Shown here piece after piece: positions 23,986-33,238 of a stretch of 50,996 nt of DNA (positions are counted from its first letter, which is position 1; each line of letters begins with the position of its first letter). The position numbers and the translations under genes are program-made. The DNA lies in NCBI GenBank assembly GCA_026988135.1, contig JALSLT010000059.1:1-50996 (forward strand). The letters run 5' to 3'. The stretch is from Desulfurobacterium sp. (lineage in GTDB: Bacteria; Aquificota; Aquificia; Desulfurobacteriales; Desulfurobacteriaceae). Below the pieces are notes generated by a model. That model was not told the origin of the DNA. It was given only the letters and a program-made list of their open reading frames with translations, and ran no database searches.

Positions 23986-25150
23986 AGGGAAAAAAATACT
24001 TCTTGGTATAACTGGAAGCATTTCTGCTTACAAAAGCATAGAATTTCTAAGAGAACTGCAAAAAAGGGGAGCGGATGTTTATGCTGCCGTTACTCCCCAT
24101 GGCTTAAAGTTTGTGCCGGAACTTGTTTTAAAAACCCTATCCGGACATGAAGTTTATAAAGAGGTTGTTCCTGAAAATTCTCCTGAAATAAGACATACAA
24201 CTTTAGGTTCAATAGTTGACCTTTTCATAATTGCTCCTGCTACGGCCAATACAATCGCCAAAATAGTTTGCGGAATAGCCGATAACCCGGTAACTGCTAC
24301 GGCACTTGTTACAGGAAAAGGAATAATCTGTCCTGCCATGAATGTAAACATGTATAACAATCCTGCAACTTTGAAAAACATTGAGATTCTGAAAGAAAGA
24401 GGATATTTAATTGTTGACTCTGAAGAGGGCGAGCTTGCCTGCGGGGTGAAAGGAAAAGGCAGACTTGCAGATATTGAGAAAATAGTTCAGGTTGTTGAAT
24501 TCTATTTTATACCGGATTTTCTGAAAGGGAAAAAGGTTTTAATAACCGCAGGTCCAACAAGGGAGTATATTGATCCTGTGAGGTTTATCTCAAATCCATC
24601 ATCTGGGAAAATGGGATACGCTCTTGCTGAAATGGCTGTTGCTGCCGGAGCAGATGTCATTCTTGTATCCGGAAAAACATATTTGAAATCTCCTTACGGT
24701 TTGAATTTTGTTGAAGTTGAAACTGTTGAAGAGATGAGAAAAGCAGTTTTTGATAACCTTGATGGAACAGATATTTTTATATCTGCTGCGGCAGTTGGAG
24801 ATTTCACCCCTGTCAGGGTGGCAGATGAAAAAATTAAAAAAACAGAAGAAGGAATTGTTTTAAAACTTAAAAGAACACCTGATATTGTTTCTGAAGTTGT
24901 AGCATCAGGAAAAGCAAAAACGGTTCTTGGATTTGCTGCGGAAACGGAAAACCTTATTGAAAATGCGCGGAAGAAACTTTCAAAGAAAAAACTTGATTTT
25001 ATTGTTGCAAATAATGTAAAAAATGGAATTTTTGGAAGTGATAATACATCCTGTATCGTTATAGGAAAGAATTTAGAAAAGGAGTTATCGGGAACAAAAA
25101 GGGAAGTTGCTCTCTCAATTTTAAAAGCTGTATCCGGGACAAAAGTTTGA
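23969..25150 (+). CDS. coaBC: Bifunctional phosphopantothenoylcysteine decarboxylase/phosphopantothenate-cysteine ligase
   Basis: A 393-residue fusion enzyme making 4'-phosphopantetheine for coenzyme A. The N-terminal CoaC half (about 1-185) binds FMN and has GSISAYKS, the IRHTTLG segment with the active-site His, and CPAMNVNMY. The C-terminal CoaB half (about 187-393) has ITAGPTREYIDPVRFISNPS and SSGKMGYALAE, ISAAAVGDF and AVLGFAAET-like VLGFAAET. It starts at a GTG within the end of clc2 and overlaps the following HAD gene by 4 bp. Full length and canonical. Confidence 0.96.
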   Translation: MEKTLEGKKILLGITGSISAYKSIEFLRELQKRGADVYAAVTPHGLKFVPELVLKTLSGHEVYKEVVPENSPEIRHTTLGSIVDLFIIAPATANTIAKIVCGIADNPVTATALVTGKGIICPAMNVNMYNNPATLKNIEILKERGYLIVDSEEGELACGVKGKGRLADIEKIVQVVEFYFIPDFLKGKKVLITAGPTREYIDPVRFISNPSSGKMGYALAEMAVAAGADVILVSGKTYLKSPYGLNFVEVETVEEMRKAVFDNLDGTDIFISAAAVGDFTPVRVADEKIKKTEEGIVLKLKRTPDIVSEVVASGKAKTVLGFAAETENLIENARKKLSKKKLDFIVANNVKNGIFGSDNTSCIVIGKNLEKELSGTKREVALSILKAVSGTKV

Positions 25151-25755
25151 TAGTGGTGATTTTTGATTTTGATGGAACACTAGTTGATACCTATGATGTT
25201 GTTATTGAGTCTTACAATAAAATTGCTCCGATTTTTGGAGTATCCAGAATTACAGATAGAGATACACTTAGGAATTACTCCTTTTCAGAATTTGTAAAAA
25301 GGTACAAAATAGCTCCTTATAAGGTTTTCCCCCTTATTCTGACAATGAGATTTCTGATAAACAGGGAAAAGAGGAAACAAAGATTTTCTGTTTTACCGGA
25401 TGTAAAAGAAATGCTTTTTAAACTTAAAAATGAAGGATTTATTCTTAGTATAGTTTCAACAAACAGTTTTTCGTTTATAGATTCTGTTCTTAAAGGTGAA
25501 GGGATGAAAAATTTGTTTTCTTTTGTGAAAACTTCTCCGTTTCTATCACGAAAGTGGAAAATTTTAAAGACACTGAGCAAAGATTTTGAAAAGGTTTATT
25601 ATGTTGGAGATGAGGGAAGGGATGTTGTTGCAGCAAGAAAAGCGGGTGTGGTTTCTGTAGCAGTTACCTGGGGCTTTAATTCAGAAAAGCACCTTGCAAG
25701 TTTTAATCCTGACTTTATTGTTAAAACACCGAAGGAGATTCTAAAATTAGTTTAA
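25147..25755 (+). CDS. HAD-superfamily phosphatase, phosphoglycolate phosphatase-like
   Basis: A 202-residue haloacid-dehalogenase hydrolase. Motif I is FDFDGTLVDT with the nucleophilic Asp, motif II lies in LSIVSTNSF, and motif IV is YVGDEGRDVVAARKAGV. The helical cap between motifs I and II matches the Gph/PgmB class. Substrates in this family range from phosphoglycolate to pyrophosphate and nucleotides, so the specific role is unknown. The TTG start overlaps the coaBC stop; a GTG two codons later is an alternative. It ends two bases from a convergent gene. Confidence 0.83.
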   Translation: MIVVIFDFDGTLVDTYDVVIESYNKIAPIFGVSRITDRDTLRNYSFSEFVKRYKIAPYKVFPLILTMRFLINREKRKQRFSVLPDVKEMLFKLKNEGFILSIVSTNSFSFIDSVLKGEGMKNLFSFVKTSPFLSRKWKILKTLSKDFEKVYYVGDEGRDVVAARKAGVVSVAVTWGFNSEKHLASFNPDFIVKTPKEILKLV

Positions 25756-25756
25756 T

Positions 25757-26170
25757 CTAATCTCTAAATATGCCAAAAAGAGTGTCAATAAATTTTTTTG
25801 TTTTTTTTAAAGTTTTTTCGCCGAGATGATTGTTAACTATTTTTTTAATGAATTTTTTATCCGGTATTTCGGGTGTCTCTTTTGTTGGACTTTCAAGAGA
25901 TTTTTTGTTTGAGTTAAGATTTTTTTCTCTTCCTTCTTTACATTCGAGTTTCTCTTTGAGAGTGCTGTTTAACTTCTCAATAACAAAACAGTGTTGTTTA
26001 TTTATCTCTTCTTCTATTTTTCCTGTTTCAAAATGTTTTTCAATCCGTTTTATCGCATTCCCGTTTATAAAAATATTCGTTACGATTTTTTGCGAAGATT
26101 TGTAAAATTCTGTTTGGACATGAAATTTTTTACTTCCGCAGTTTATGTCTGAGTTTAGAGAGTAACTCAT
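25757..26170 (-). CDS. Conserved hypothetical protein with HVQTE-type N-terminal domain
   Basis: A 137-residue soluble protein. The first 75 residues (NSDINCGSKKFHVQTEFY, IVTNIFINGNAIKRIEKHF, INKQHCFVIEKL) recall a small family of unknown function with a YHVQTE motif and a later QH pair, seen as stand-alone proteins or as an N-terminal module. This is recollection, not a search result. The rest is a Lys/Glu-rich, probably disordered linker and a basic helical tail. Its ATG directly follows the prepilin peptidase stop and its GGAGG lies inside that gene, so it is co-translated with pilD. A link to pilus or surface function is inferred from context only. Confidence 0.6.
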   Translation of the reverse strand: MSYSLNSDINCGSKKFHVQTEFYKSSQKIVTNIFINGNAIKRIEKHFETGKIEEEINKQHCFVIEKLNSTLKEKLECKEGREKNLNSNKKSLESPTKETPEIPDKKFIKKIVNNHLGEKTLKKTKKFIDTLFGIFRD

Positions 26171-26947
26171 TTATCCTCCAAGATAAAATTTAAGGAGGAA
26201 GTTCCCTACAAATATTGTAAGATATCCGCCTATGGAAAGGAAAGGTCCGAAAGGTAACGGAGTTTCACTATGTTTCTTTTCTCTTATAAGGATGATTATT
26301 CCTATGATAGCTCCTGTTAATGAAGCTATCATAATGACGAAAAATATTTTTTTCCAGCCCAGGAAAGCACCGATTGCGGCTAAGATATTTGCATCTCCAT
26401 ATCCCATTCCTTCTTTTCCCTTAATGATGTAGTAGGTTTCGATTATGAACAGAATGATACCTGCACCGAGGGAAGCTCCTAAAATTGAATCCATAAAAGT
26501 GTTTGATTTCGTAAATAGGGAGAAAATGATACCGAAAACCATTGTGAAATAACACGGTTTGACAGGTACTTGCAATTCTTTTATATCTATAAATGAAATA
26601 GCTATAAGAAACCAGGTTAATATACTGAAATAGATAGCGTCGAAGGATATACCAAATTGAGAGAAAAGAAGAGCGGTTAAAATACCTGTGAGTAGTTCTA
26701 TTGCCGGATAGATTGGCGAGATTTGCTCTTTACAGTATCTACATTTTCCACCAAGGAGTATATAGCTTAAAATAGGAATGTTGTCATACCATTTTATCCG
26801 GTTTTTACATTTTGGACAGTGGGAACCCGGAGAGATAATCGATTCCTCTTTGGGAATTCGGTGGATACAGACATTCAAGAAACTTCCGATTATAAGACCT
26901 AAAAAGAAGCCAAGTAGATTAGGGATAAGATTGTAAAGAGTTATCAT
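26171..26947 (-). CDS. pilD: Prepilin peptidase/N-methyltransferase
   Basis: A 258-residue inner-membrane enzyme that cleaves and N-methylates type IV pilins or type II pseudopilins. The N-terminal region has GSFLNVCIHRIP and the zinc tetrad C44, C47, C69 and C72, so the methyltransferase part is retained. The two catalytic aspartates are D121 in FIDIKELQVP and D185 in GMGYGDANILAAIGAFLGWK. About eight membrane helices are visible. It overlaps the upstream gene by one base (TAATG) and abuts the downstream one. It implies type IV pili or type II secretion elsewhere in the genome. Confidence 0.95.
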   Translation of the reverse strand: MITLYNLIPNLLGFFLGLIIGSFLNVCIHRIPKEESIISPGSHCPKCKNRIKWYDNIPILSYILLGGKCRYCKEQISPIYPAIELLTGILTALLFSQFGISFDAIYFSILTWFLIAISFIDIKELQVPVKPCYFTMVFGIIFSLFTKSNTFMDSILGASLGAGIILFIIETYYIIKGKEGMGYGDANILAAIGAFLGWKKIFFVIMIASLTGAIIGIIILIREKKHSETPLPFGPFLSIGGYLTIFVGNFLLKFYLGG

Positions 26948-27534
26948 TAATGGGTCTCCCGAGAGCTGGTTTCAATTGTTATAAGAACTTTAAAAAGAAA
27001 ATCTTTCCATTTTTCAACACCTTCAATAAAATCTTTTTGGAGAAAGTTTACAATTTCTTCCTTCTCTTCCATTTCGCTTAGTTTTATTATTTTTTCCTCT
27101 ATATCTATTATCGCTTCGTCGCTTCCGTTGACTATCGGGAAAAACGAGTTTCCTTTCTCAAGAATTTCCACGGTTTTAAGAAGTGAATCAACAATATAAT
27201 TTATGTGAAGTTTTGCCAACTCTTCTGATGTTTCAAGAGAATCCATAACCGATTCCACGGCATTTTCTATAGAGTCGAGAGCTATTATTGAAAACTCTAT
27301 ATGTCTTTTCAGAAAATTTAAAGTTGTATCTGTAATAATATTTATGTCGGAAAATTCTTCTATATAATCGAGCATATCCGGAGAGATAGGTTTTCCCTTT
27401 ATTTCAACCTTTTTTATGACTTTATCGGGAAACAGACATTTAAATTCTACAAGGCGTAAAATCTCTTTTAAAGTTTTATGTTCTTTGAATTTTATATTTA
27501 AAGATTTTTCCTGGCCATCAATTTTAACTTTCAC
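26947..27534 (-). CDS. Hypothetical protein, ubiquitin-like N terminus and helical body
   Basis: A 195-residue soluble acidic protein I do not recognise. Residues 1-75 read as a possible beta-grasp fold (MKVKIDGQEKSLNIKF, then VIKKVEIKGKPISPDMLDYI, then DINIIT). The remainder is continuous amphipathic helix with many Ile, Leu and Glu residues, for example SIENAVESVMDSLETSEELA. No signal peptide or membrane segment is seen. It lies between an EAL phosphodiesterase gene (39 bp upstream) and pilD (1-bp overlap), so it is probably co-expressed with both. Function unknown; a pilus or c-di-GMP accessory protein is a contextual guess. Confidence 0.6.
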   Translation of the reverse strand: MKVKIDGQEKSLNIKFKEHKTLKEILRLVEFKCLFPDKVIKKVEIKGKPISPDMLDYIEEFSDINIITDTTLNFLKRHIEFSIIALDSIENAVESVMDSLETSEELAKLHINYIVDSLLKTVEILEKGNSFFPIVNGSDEAIIDIEEKIIKLSEMEEKEEIVNFLQKDFIEGVEKWKDFLFKVLITIETSSRETH

Positions 27535-27573
27535 TGTAAAGTGCCTCCGATTATCCGTTTTAGTAAAACTAAT

Positions 27574-29280
27574 TTAGGTTTTAACTTCCGGTTTGCCAAA
27601 CAGATATCCTTGTCCTAAAACGTTTATTTCTCCCGAAATTTCTTTCAGGATTTTTAGTATCTTCTTTTCCTCTACAAATTCGGCAATAACGCTTATACCA
27701 AGCTCTTTTCCTATGGAGAGTACAAAGTTCACAAATTCCCTGTCGATGGTATTATCTCCAATTCCTTTTATAAATTTTCCATCTATTTTTATTCCGTCAA
27801 CTTCTATCTTTTCAAGGAGATGAAAGTTTGCGTAATCAACTCCAAAATCGTCGATAAAAATTTTAAATCCTGCTTTTCTCAAATAGTTTACTTTATCTGG
27901 TAAGTTTGTAATGAGGGAGAGGTTTTGCCTTTCGGTGAGTTCTACTATGACTTCATTAGGGTTGACTTTATATTTTTGTGCTGTTTTGATTAAGAAGTCT
28001 GTATTTCCTTCAAGGAGAGTGTTGGATACGTTAACAGATAGGATTTCTCTCATCTCTGTTGCACTTTTAAACTTAAACGATTTGTCAATTACTATTTTGT
28101 CAATTTCTTCATCTAAGGAGTATAAATTTAAGCCCTTAAAAAAAAGATTTGCAGGAATAATCTCTCCGTTTACACTGATAAGTCTTGCGAGGGCTTCATA
28201 TCCGAAAAGATTTCCTGTTGAAATATCTATAATTTTTTGGATTGCAAATGCTATTCTATTGTTTTCGACAGCTGATATTACTCTTTGTATATTTTTCCTC
28301 TGGATGCGACACTGATTTTTAACTTTTTCATCCAGGATAAACACTCCTGATTTTTTTATTTTTTTATATTCCGAAAGGGCATTTTCAATTGTCCACATAA
28401 AGCAGGAGTAATTACAAGAGTTAAGTACTTCTGATCCTACAGAAATCAGAGAAAGGTTTATAGGTTGTAACTTTCCTGATATGGGAAGAGTAATAGGGTT
28501 TTTCCGTATTGACTCTAAGGAGTTTTCTATAAGTTCCAAAGCTTCTTCTTGGGAGGAAGATTCTATGAAGATGAAAAACTGGTCTCCTTGAAGTCGAAAC
28601 AGATTAGTATTATCTTTTATTTTAAGTTTATTTTTTAGAATGTTGGATATGTGAATCAAAACGGTGTCTCCGGCTTCGTAACCTAAAACGGTATTTATGT
28701 TGGCAAAACTTCTAATATCAAGGACAAATCCGTAACAGTTTTTATTTGCCTCTTTCAAGTTTTCGAAAAATTGTCTGATTTTATATCTGGGAAGTAGCCC
28801 GGTGATAGGGTCTTTTTCTATAATTTCAATCTCTGTTCTCTTTGCTATTAAAAAATATTCTCCTATTGTAATGAGAAGTTTTGATACTGTTTTGAAAAGT
28901 TGCCACTCTTCCTTATTGAGTTTTCTGAATATAAGGTTTAGAAATTTTCCAACGAAGACGGAATAGACTTGTATAAAATCGACAAAATTTATATCCCACT
29001 TTTTGTGAATTTTCAAAATGGAGTTTACCATCAAATTTAAACTTTTCTTACTAAAAAAACTTTCATAAAAATTTTCAATTGTTTTTGCAAAAAGGAGGTT
29101 AGAGATCTGCACATCTTCAAGAAGTTTTCTGTATTCGGGAAATTTCATATCTACAAAAGTTTTAAGCTCTCTTCCGATAAGGATTATATCGCTTTTTGAA
29201 ATTAAACTTCTTATTTTTTTCAACTCTTTAAAATGTTTTTCGGAAAAATTTGTATTTTCAAGTAATAGATTAAAATCCAT
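27574..29280 (-). CDS. Degenerate GGDEF plus intact EAL protein, c-di-GMP phosphodiesterase
   Basis: A 568-residue cytoplasmic signalling protein. Residues about 1-150 are helical with no recognised sensor motif. A GGDEF domain follows (about 160-310), but its active site reads LQGDQF, so cyclase activity is doubtful and it may instead bind GTP as a regulator. The EAL domain (about 335-568) keeps the key residues: GYEALARL, the Asn in NVSNTLL, ELTERQ, IDDFG, VDGIKIDG, IAEFVEE and GQGYLFGKP. It therefore probably hydrolyses cyclic di-GMP. It is the first gene of the operon with an unknown protein and pilD, which fits control of pili or surface attachment. Confidence 0.9.
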   Translation of the reverse strand: MDFNLLLENTNFSEKHFKELKKIRSLISKSDIILIGRELKTFVDMKFPEYRKLLEDVQISNLLFAKTIENFYESFFSKKSLNLMVNSILKIHKKWDINFVDFIQVYSVFVGKFLNLIFRKLNKEEWQLFKTVSKLLITIGEYFLIAKRTEIEIIEKDPITGLLPRYKIRQFFENLKEANKNCYGFVLDIRSFANINTVLGYEAGDTVLIHISNILKNKLKIKDNTNLFRLQGDQFFIFIESSSQEEALELIENSLESIRKNPITLPISGKLQPINLSLISVGSEVLNSCNYSCFMWTIENALSEYKKIKKSGVFILDEKVKNQCRIQRKNIQRVISAVENNRIAFAIQKIIDISTGNLFGYEALARLISVNGEIIPANLFFKGLNLYSLDEEIDKIVIDKSFKFKSATEMREILSVNVSNTLLEGNTDFLIKTAQKYKVNPNEVIVELTERQNLSLITNLPDKVNYLRKAGFKIFIDDFGVDYANFHLLEKIEVDGIKIDGKFIKGIGDNTIDREFVNFVLSIGKELGISVIAEFVEEKKILKILKEISGEINVLGQGYLFGKPEVKT

Positions 29281-29317
29281 ACATTTCCCCGGACAGATAT
29301 TTATTTTAATACAGTAA

Positions 29318-32131
29318 TCAATATACCAAAATTTCTTTCAGGTATCTACCTGTCCAGGTATCTTTTTTAGTTATCTCTTCAGGTGTTCCGGTAGCGACAA
29401 TTTCCCCCCCTTTATCTCCACCGTCAGGTCCTATGTCTATTACATAATCTGTGCATTTTATAAAGTCAAGGTTGTGTTCTATGACAATTACCGTGTTTCC
29501 CATATCAACCAGTTTTTGAAGAACTTCTATAAGTTTTTTAACGTCGTGAATGTGTAGTCCGGTTGTCGGTTCATCAAGGATGTAAACAGTTTTTCCTGTT
29601 GCCCTTTTTGAAAGCTCTTTGGCAAGTTTTATCCTCTGAGCTTCACCGCCTGAAAGGGTTGTTGCCGGTTGTCCCAGTTTTATGTATGAAAGCCCAACAT
29701 CGTAGAGGGTTTTCAGTTTTCTCATTATTCTTTTGTGATGTTTGAAAAACTCAAGGGCTTCTTCAACGCTCATTTCAAGAATATCGTGAATGTTTTTTCC
29801 TTTGTATGTTATCTCAAGGGTTTCCCTGTTGTATCTTTTCCCGTTACATATGTCGCAGGTTACATAAATATCCGGGAGAAAGTGCATTTCAACTTTAGTA
29901 ACGCCGTCTCCTCTGCACGCTTCGCACCTTCCGCCGGATATGTTGAAGGAGAATCTTCCTTTCTTATATCCTCTCGCTCGTGCTTCAGGTGTTGCTGCAA
30001 ATAGATCTCTTATGAAATCGAAAACTCCTATATATGTTGCAGGATTTGACCTTGGTGTTCTACCTATCGGAGATTGGTCAACATTTATAATTTTATCTAT
30101 ATGTTCCATTCCTTCTATTCTTTTGTGGGTTCCGGGAATAGCTTTGCTTTTGTTAAGTTCTCTCGATATTGCTTTGTAAAGAATTTCATTAATAAGGGTT
30201 GATTTTCCGGAACCTGAAACTCCTGTAACAGATATAAAAACTCCCAGTGGAAATTCAACAGTTATATTCTTAAGATTGTGTTCCTCTGCCCCTATAACTC
30301 TCAGCACTTTTCCTTGCGGTTTTCTTCTTTTTTCAGGAACAGGAATTTTAAGTTTTCCGGACAGATATTTCCCCGTGATTGAGTTTTCGTTGTTCTTTAT
30401 CTCTTCAGCCGTCCCTGTGGCAACAACTTTTCCACCGTGAATCCCGGCTCCCGGTCCCATATCAACTATGAAATCGGCATTTTCTATCGTTTCCGTGTCA
30501 TGTTCAACAACTATTACAGTATTTCCTATATCTCTTAGTTCTTTTAGAGTGTTTATGAGTTTTGTATTATCCCTCTGGTGGAGTCCTATACTTGGCTCAT
30601 CAAGAACATATAAAACTCCTGTTAGTTTTGAACCTATCTGGGTGGCGAGGCGTATTCGCTGAGATTCTCCACCTGAGAGAGTTCCTGTTCTCCTGTCAAG
30701 GCTTATATAATCAAGTCCCACATCAAGTAGGAATTTTAGCCTATTCTTTATCTCTTTAAGGATTCGTTCCGCTATTATTTTTTTTCTTTTTTCGAATTTA
30801 ATTTCTTTGAAAAAACGGTATGCTTTTTTTATGTTTATATTTTCAATGTCGGCTATATTAAAATTTGCTATTTTTACAGACAGGGCTTCTATGTTGAGTC
30901 TTTTACCTTTACAGTGTTCGCAGGGAGTTTCTCCCATATACTCTTCTATCTGTTTTCTGACCGTTTCCGATTCCGTTTCCATGTACCTTCTTTCGAGATG
31001 TTTTATTATTCCTTCAAAGTAGTAAGGTTTGTATTTTCCTTTATTCCATCCGATGGTATTCAATACTCTTACCAATCCTTTTTCGGTATAGAGAATGAAG
31101 TCCAGTTTGCTTTTTTCTATTTCGCCTATAGGTTGATAGGGTGAAATACCGATATGTTCGCATGCTGTTGATACCATATCTTTGATATATTCGAATCTCC
31201 TGTTTTCGCTAATTAGAAAGGCGGATATTACCGGTTTATTCCAATTCATAATAAGATCGGGGTCTATTTTAAGTTTATATCCTATTCCTCCGCAGTTATC
31301 GCATGCTCCCATCGGGCTGTTGAATGAGAAAAGTCTCGGAGATATCTCTTTAAAGCTAAAGCCACACTTTGGACATGCGCCTTTGGTGTTGAAAACTTCC
31401 TCTTTTTGGGAATCGTGGTCAACAATAATAATCAGTCCTTCAGAAAGATTTACGGATATTTCGACGGAGTCTGCTAACCGTGCTTTATCATCTTTTTTTA
31501 TTTTTAACCTGTCAACTATTACGTCTATGGAGTGTTTTGCCCGTTTTTCAAGTTTTAGCTCTTTTGCTTTCTCTATTGTGTAAATTTTTCCATCAATTCT
31601 TACTCTCCTAAATCCCTGCTTTTCAAGCTTTTCTATAAGTTTTTTATGCTCTCCTTTCTGCTCTCTGATAACAGGAGAAAGAATCAGTATCCTTTTTCCT
31701 TCAAACCTTAAAACCCTGTCCACAATTTCCTGAACAGTTTGTGGTTGAATCGGAATGTTGCAGTTAGGACAGTAAGGAGTTCCCACTCTTGCAAAGAGAA
31801 GCCTTAAATAGTCGTGAATCTCTGTTGTTGTTCCAACTGTAGAGCGTGGATTTTTTGATACGGTTTTTTGCTCTATTGATATGGCTGGTGAAAGTCCTTC
31901 TATAAGGTCAACATCAGGTTTTTCCATAAGTTGGAGAAATTGTCTTGCGTAGGATGATAAAGATTCAACGTATCTCCTTTGTCCTTCTGCATAAAGAGTA
32001 TCAAAGGCAAGGGAAGATTTTCCGGAACCGGAAAGCCCTGTGATTACGGTAAAGCTATTTTTAGGTATTTCAAGGTCAACATTCTTTAAGTTATGTTGTC
32101 TTGCACCTTTTATTACAATTTTATCTTTCAT
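29318..32131 (-). CDS. uvrA: Excinuclease ABC subunit A
   Basis: A 937-residue nucleotide excision repair damage sensor. It has two ABC ATPase modules: Walker A GLSGSGKSS near residue 35 and GVSGSGKST near residue 640, and signatures LSGGESQRI and LSGGEAQRI. Zinc-binding modules are visible as CPNC, CPKC...CDNCGG, CEHC and CEACRGDG...CDICNG. The C-terminal ATPase reads YILDEPTTGLHIHDVKKL. Length matches the family. The ribosome site before its ATG is weak. It follows ilvC with 83 bp and a hairpin between, so it is likely a separate unit. Confidence 0.98.
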   Translation of the reverse strand: MKDKIVIKGARQHNLKNVDLEIPKNSFTVITGLSGSGKSSLAFDTLYAEGQRRYVESLSSYARQFLQLMEKPDVDLIEGLSPAISIEQKTVSKNPRSTVGTTTEIHDYLRLLFARVGTPYCPNCNIPIQPQTVQEIVDRVLRFEGKRILILSPVIREQKGEHKKLIEKLEKQGFRRVRIDGKIYTIEKAKELKLEKRAKHSIDVIVDRLKIKKDDKARLADSVEISVNLSEGLIIIVDHDSQKEEVFNTKGACPKCGFSFKEISPRLFSFNSPMGACDNCGGIGYKLKIDPDLIMNWNKPVISAFLISENRRFEYIKDMVSTACEHIGISPYQPIGEIEKSKLDFILYTEKGLVRVLNTIGWNKGKYKPYYFEGIIKHLERRYMETESETVRKQIEEYMGETPCEHCKGKRLNIEALSVKIANFNIADIENINIKKAYRFFKEIKFEKRKKIIAERILKEIKNRLKFLLDVGLDYISLDRRTGTLSGGESQRIRLATQIGSKLTGVLYVLDEPSIGLHQRDNTKLINTLKELRDIGNTVIVVEHDTETIENADFIVDMGPGAGIHGGKVVATGTAEEIKNNENSITGKYLSGKLKIPVPEKRRKPQGKVLRVIGAEEHNLKNITVEFPLGVFISVTGVSGSGKSTLINEILYKAISRELNKSKAIPGTHKRIEGMEHIDKIINVDQSPIGRTPRSNPATYIGVFDFIRDLFAATPEARARGYKKGRFSFNISGGRCEACRGDGVTKVEMHFLPDIYVTCDICNGKRYNRETLEITYKGKNIHDILEMSVEEALEFFKHHKRIMRKLKTLYDVGLSYIKLGQPATTLSGGEAQRIKLAKELSKRATGKTVYILDEPTTGLHIHDVKKLIEVLQKLVDMGNTVIVIEHNLDFIKCTDYVIDIGPDGGDKGGEIVATGTPEEITKKDTWTGRYLKEILVY

Positions 32132-32187
32132 GAAAAAGAAATTTAGTGGAAATTTTCAAATTGTCCATTGGTGATTTCGGGATGATA

Positions 32188-32203
32188 GGGGGCTAATGCC
32201 CCC
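32188..32203 (-). terminator. Hairpin after the ilvBHC operon
   Basis: A perfect GGGGGC/GCCCCC stem with a four-base loop lies 11 bases past the ilvC stop. On the minus strand no T run follows, so it may be a weak or factor-assisted terminator, or an mRNA 3'-end stabiliser. Confidence 0.6.
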
Positions 32204-32214
32204 GTATATTTTGA

Positions 32215-33222
32215 TTATTTAAGGTCTTTTTTCTTTGTTTTAAGGAAAGGCATCATCTCTCTTAGTTTTTGTCCGACTTTTTCGATAGGATGTTCTGCAT
32301 CTATTCTTCTATAAGCGTTAAGAGTAGGATTGTTAGCCTGGTTTTCAAGAACAAACTCTTTAGCAAATTCACCTTTTTGTATTTCGTCGAGTATTTTTTT
32401 CATCGCTTTCTTTGTTTCTTCTGTAACGACCCTTGGACCTCTTGTGTAGTCTCCATATTCTGCTGTTGTTGAAATAGAATATCTCATACCTGCAAGACCG
32501 TGCTGATACATAAGGTCAACGATAAGTTTTAATTCATGGAGACATTCAAAGTAGGCAACTTCCGGCTGATATCCAGCTTCAACAAGTGTTTCAAATCCGG
32601 CTTTAACAAGTGCTGCTGTTCCGCCGCATAGAACCGCTTGCTCGCCGAAAAGATCTGTCTCTGTCTCTTCTTTAAATGTTGTTTCAATAACTCCGGCTCT
32701 TGTTGCTCCTATCCCTTCGGCGTATGCAAGAGCGGTTTCAAGGGCTTTTCCTGTTGCATCCTGATGGATAGCTACAAGGGCAGGAACTCCGGCTCCTTCT
32801 TGGTATGTCCATCTTACAAGATGTCCGGGACCTTTGGGGGCTACCATGAAAACATCAACATCGGCAGGTGGGACAATTTGATTAAAATGGATGTTAAAAC
32901 CATGGGCAAAGGCAAGTGCCATCCCCGGTTTTAAGTTTGGCTTTACAGCCTCTTCGTAAACTTTTTTTTGGATAGGGTCGGGGAGGAGAAACATTACTAT
33001 GTCGGCTTTTACAGCAGCTTCTGCCGGAGAAAGCACTTCAAATCCGTCAGCTTTTGCTTTTTCTGCGGAAATTCCGGGTCTCAAACCGATTACAACATTT
33101 ATGCCACTATCTTTAAGATTGAGGGCGTGAGCATGTCCCTGACTGCCATAACCTAAAATAGCTACGGTTTTCCCTTCGATGGGTTTAAGTGAAGCGTCCT
33201 GTTCGTAATATACCTTTGCCAT
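32215..33222 (-). CDS. ilvC: Ketol-acid reductoisomerase
   Basis: A 335-residue NADPH-linked isomeroreductase converting acetolactate or acetohydroxybutyrate to the dihydroxy acid in branched-chain amino-acid synthesis. The Rossmann motif is LGYGSQGHAHALNL, with LRPG cofactor-specificity residues, FAHGFNIHF and APKGPGHLVR. The C-terminal knotted domain has ETDLFGEQAVLCGG and the RYSISTTAEYGDYTRG metal region. I start at the ATG at 33222, five bases after a GGAGG and at the family's MAKVYYEQDA; a longer frame to 33258 would run into ilvH. It is the last gene of ilvB-ilvH-ilvC. Confidence 0.97.
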   Translation of the reverse strand: MAKVYYEQDASLKPIEGKTVAILGYGSQGHAHALNLKDSGINVVIGLRPGISAEKAKADGFEVLSPAEAAVKADIVMFLLPDPIQKKVYEEAVKPNLKPGMALAFAHGFNIHFNQIVPPADVDVFMVAPKGPGHLVRWTYQEGAGVPALVAIHQDATGKALETALAYAEGIGATRAGVIETTFKEETETDLFGEQAVLCGGTAALVKAGFETLVEAGYQPEVAYFECLHELKLIVDLMYQHGLAGMRYSISTTAEYGDYTRGPRVVTEETKKAMKKILDEIQKGEFAKEFVLENQANNPTLNAYRRIDAEHPIEKVGQKLREMMPFLKTKKKDLK

Positions 33223-33238
33223 ATTAACCTCCGTTGGT

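Noticed and set aside
25740..25790. ATTAG-N6-CTAAT as a terminator between the convergent HAD and HVQTE-type genes
   Set aside because: A five-base AT-rich stem is too weak and no proper T run follows.
31182..31583. A 133-codon plus-strand frame inside uvrA
   Set aside because: Fully contained antisense to a strongly conserved uvrA region, with no ribosome site or family resemblance.
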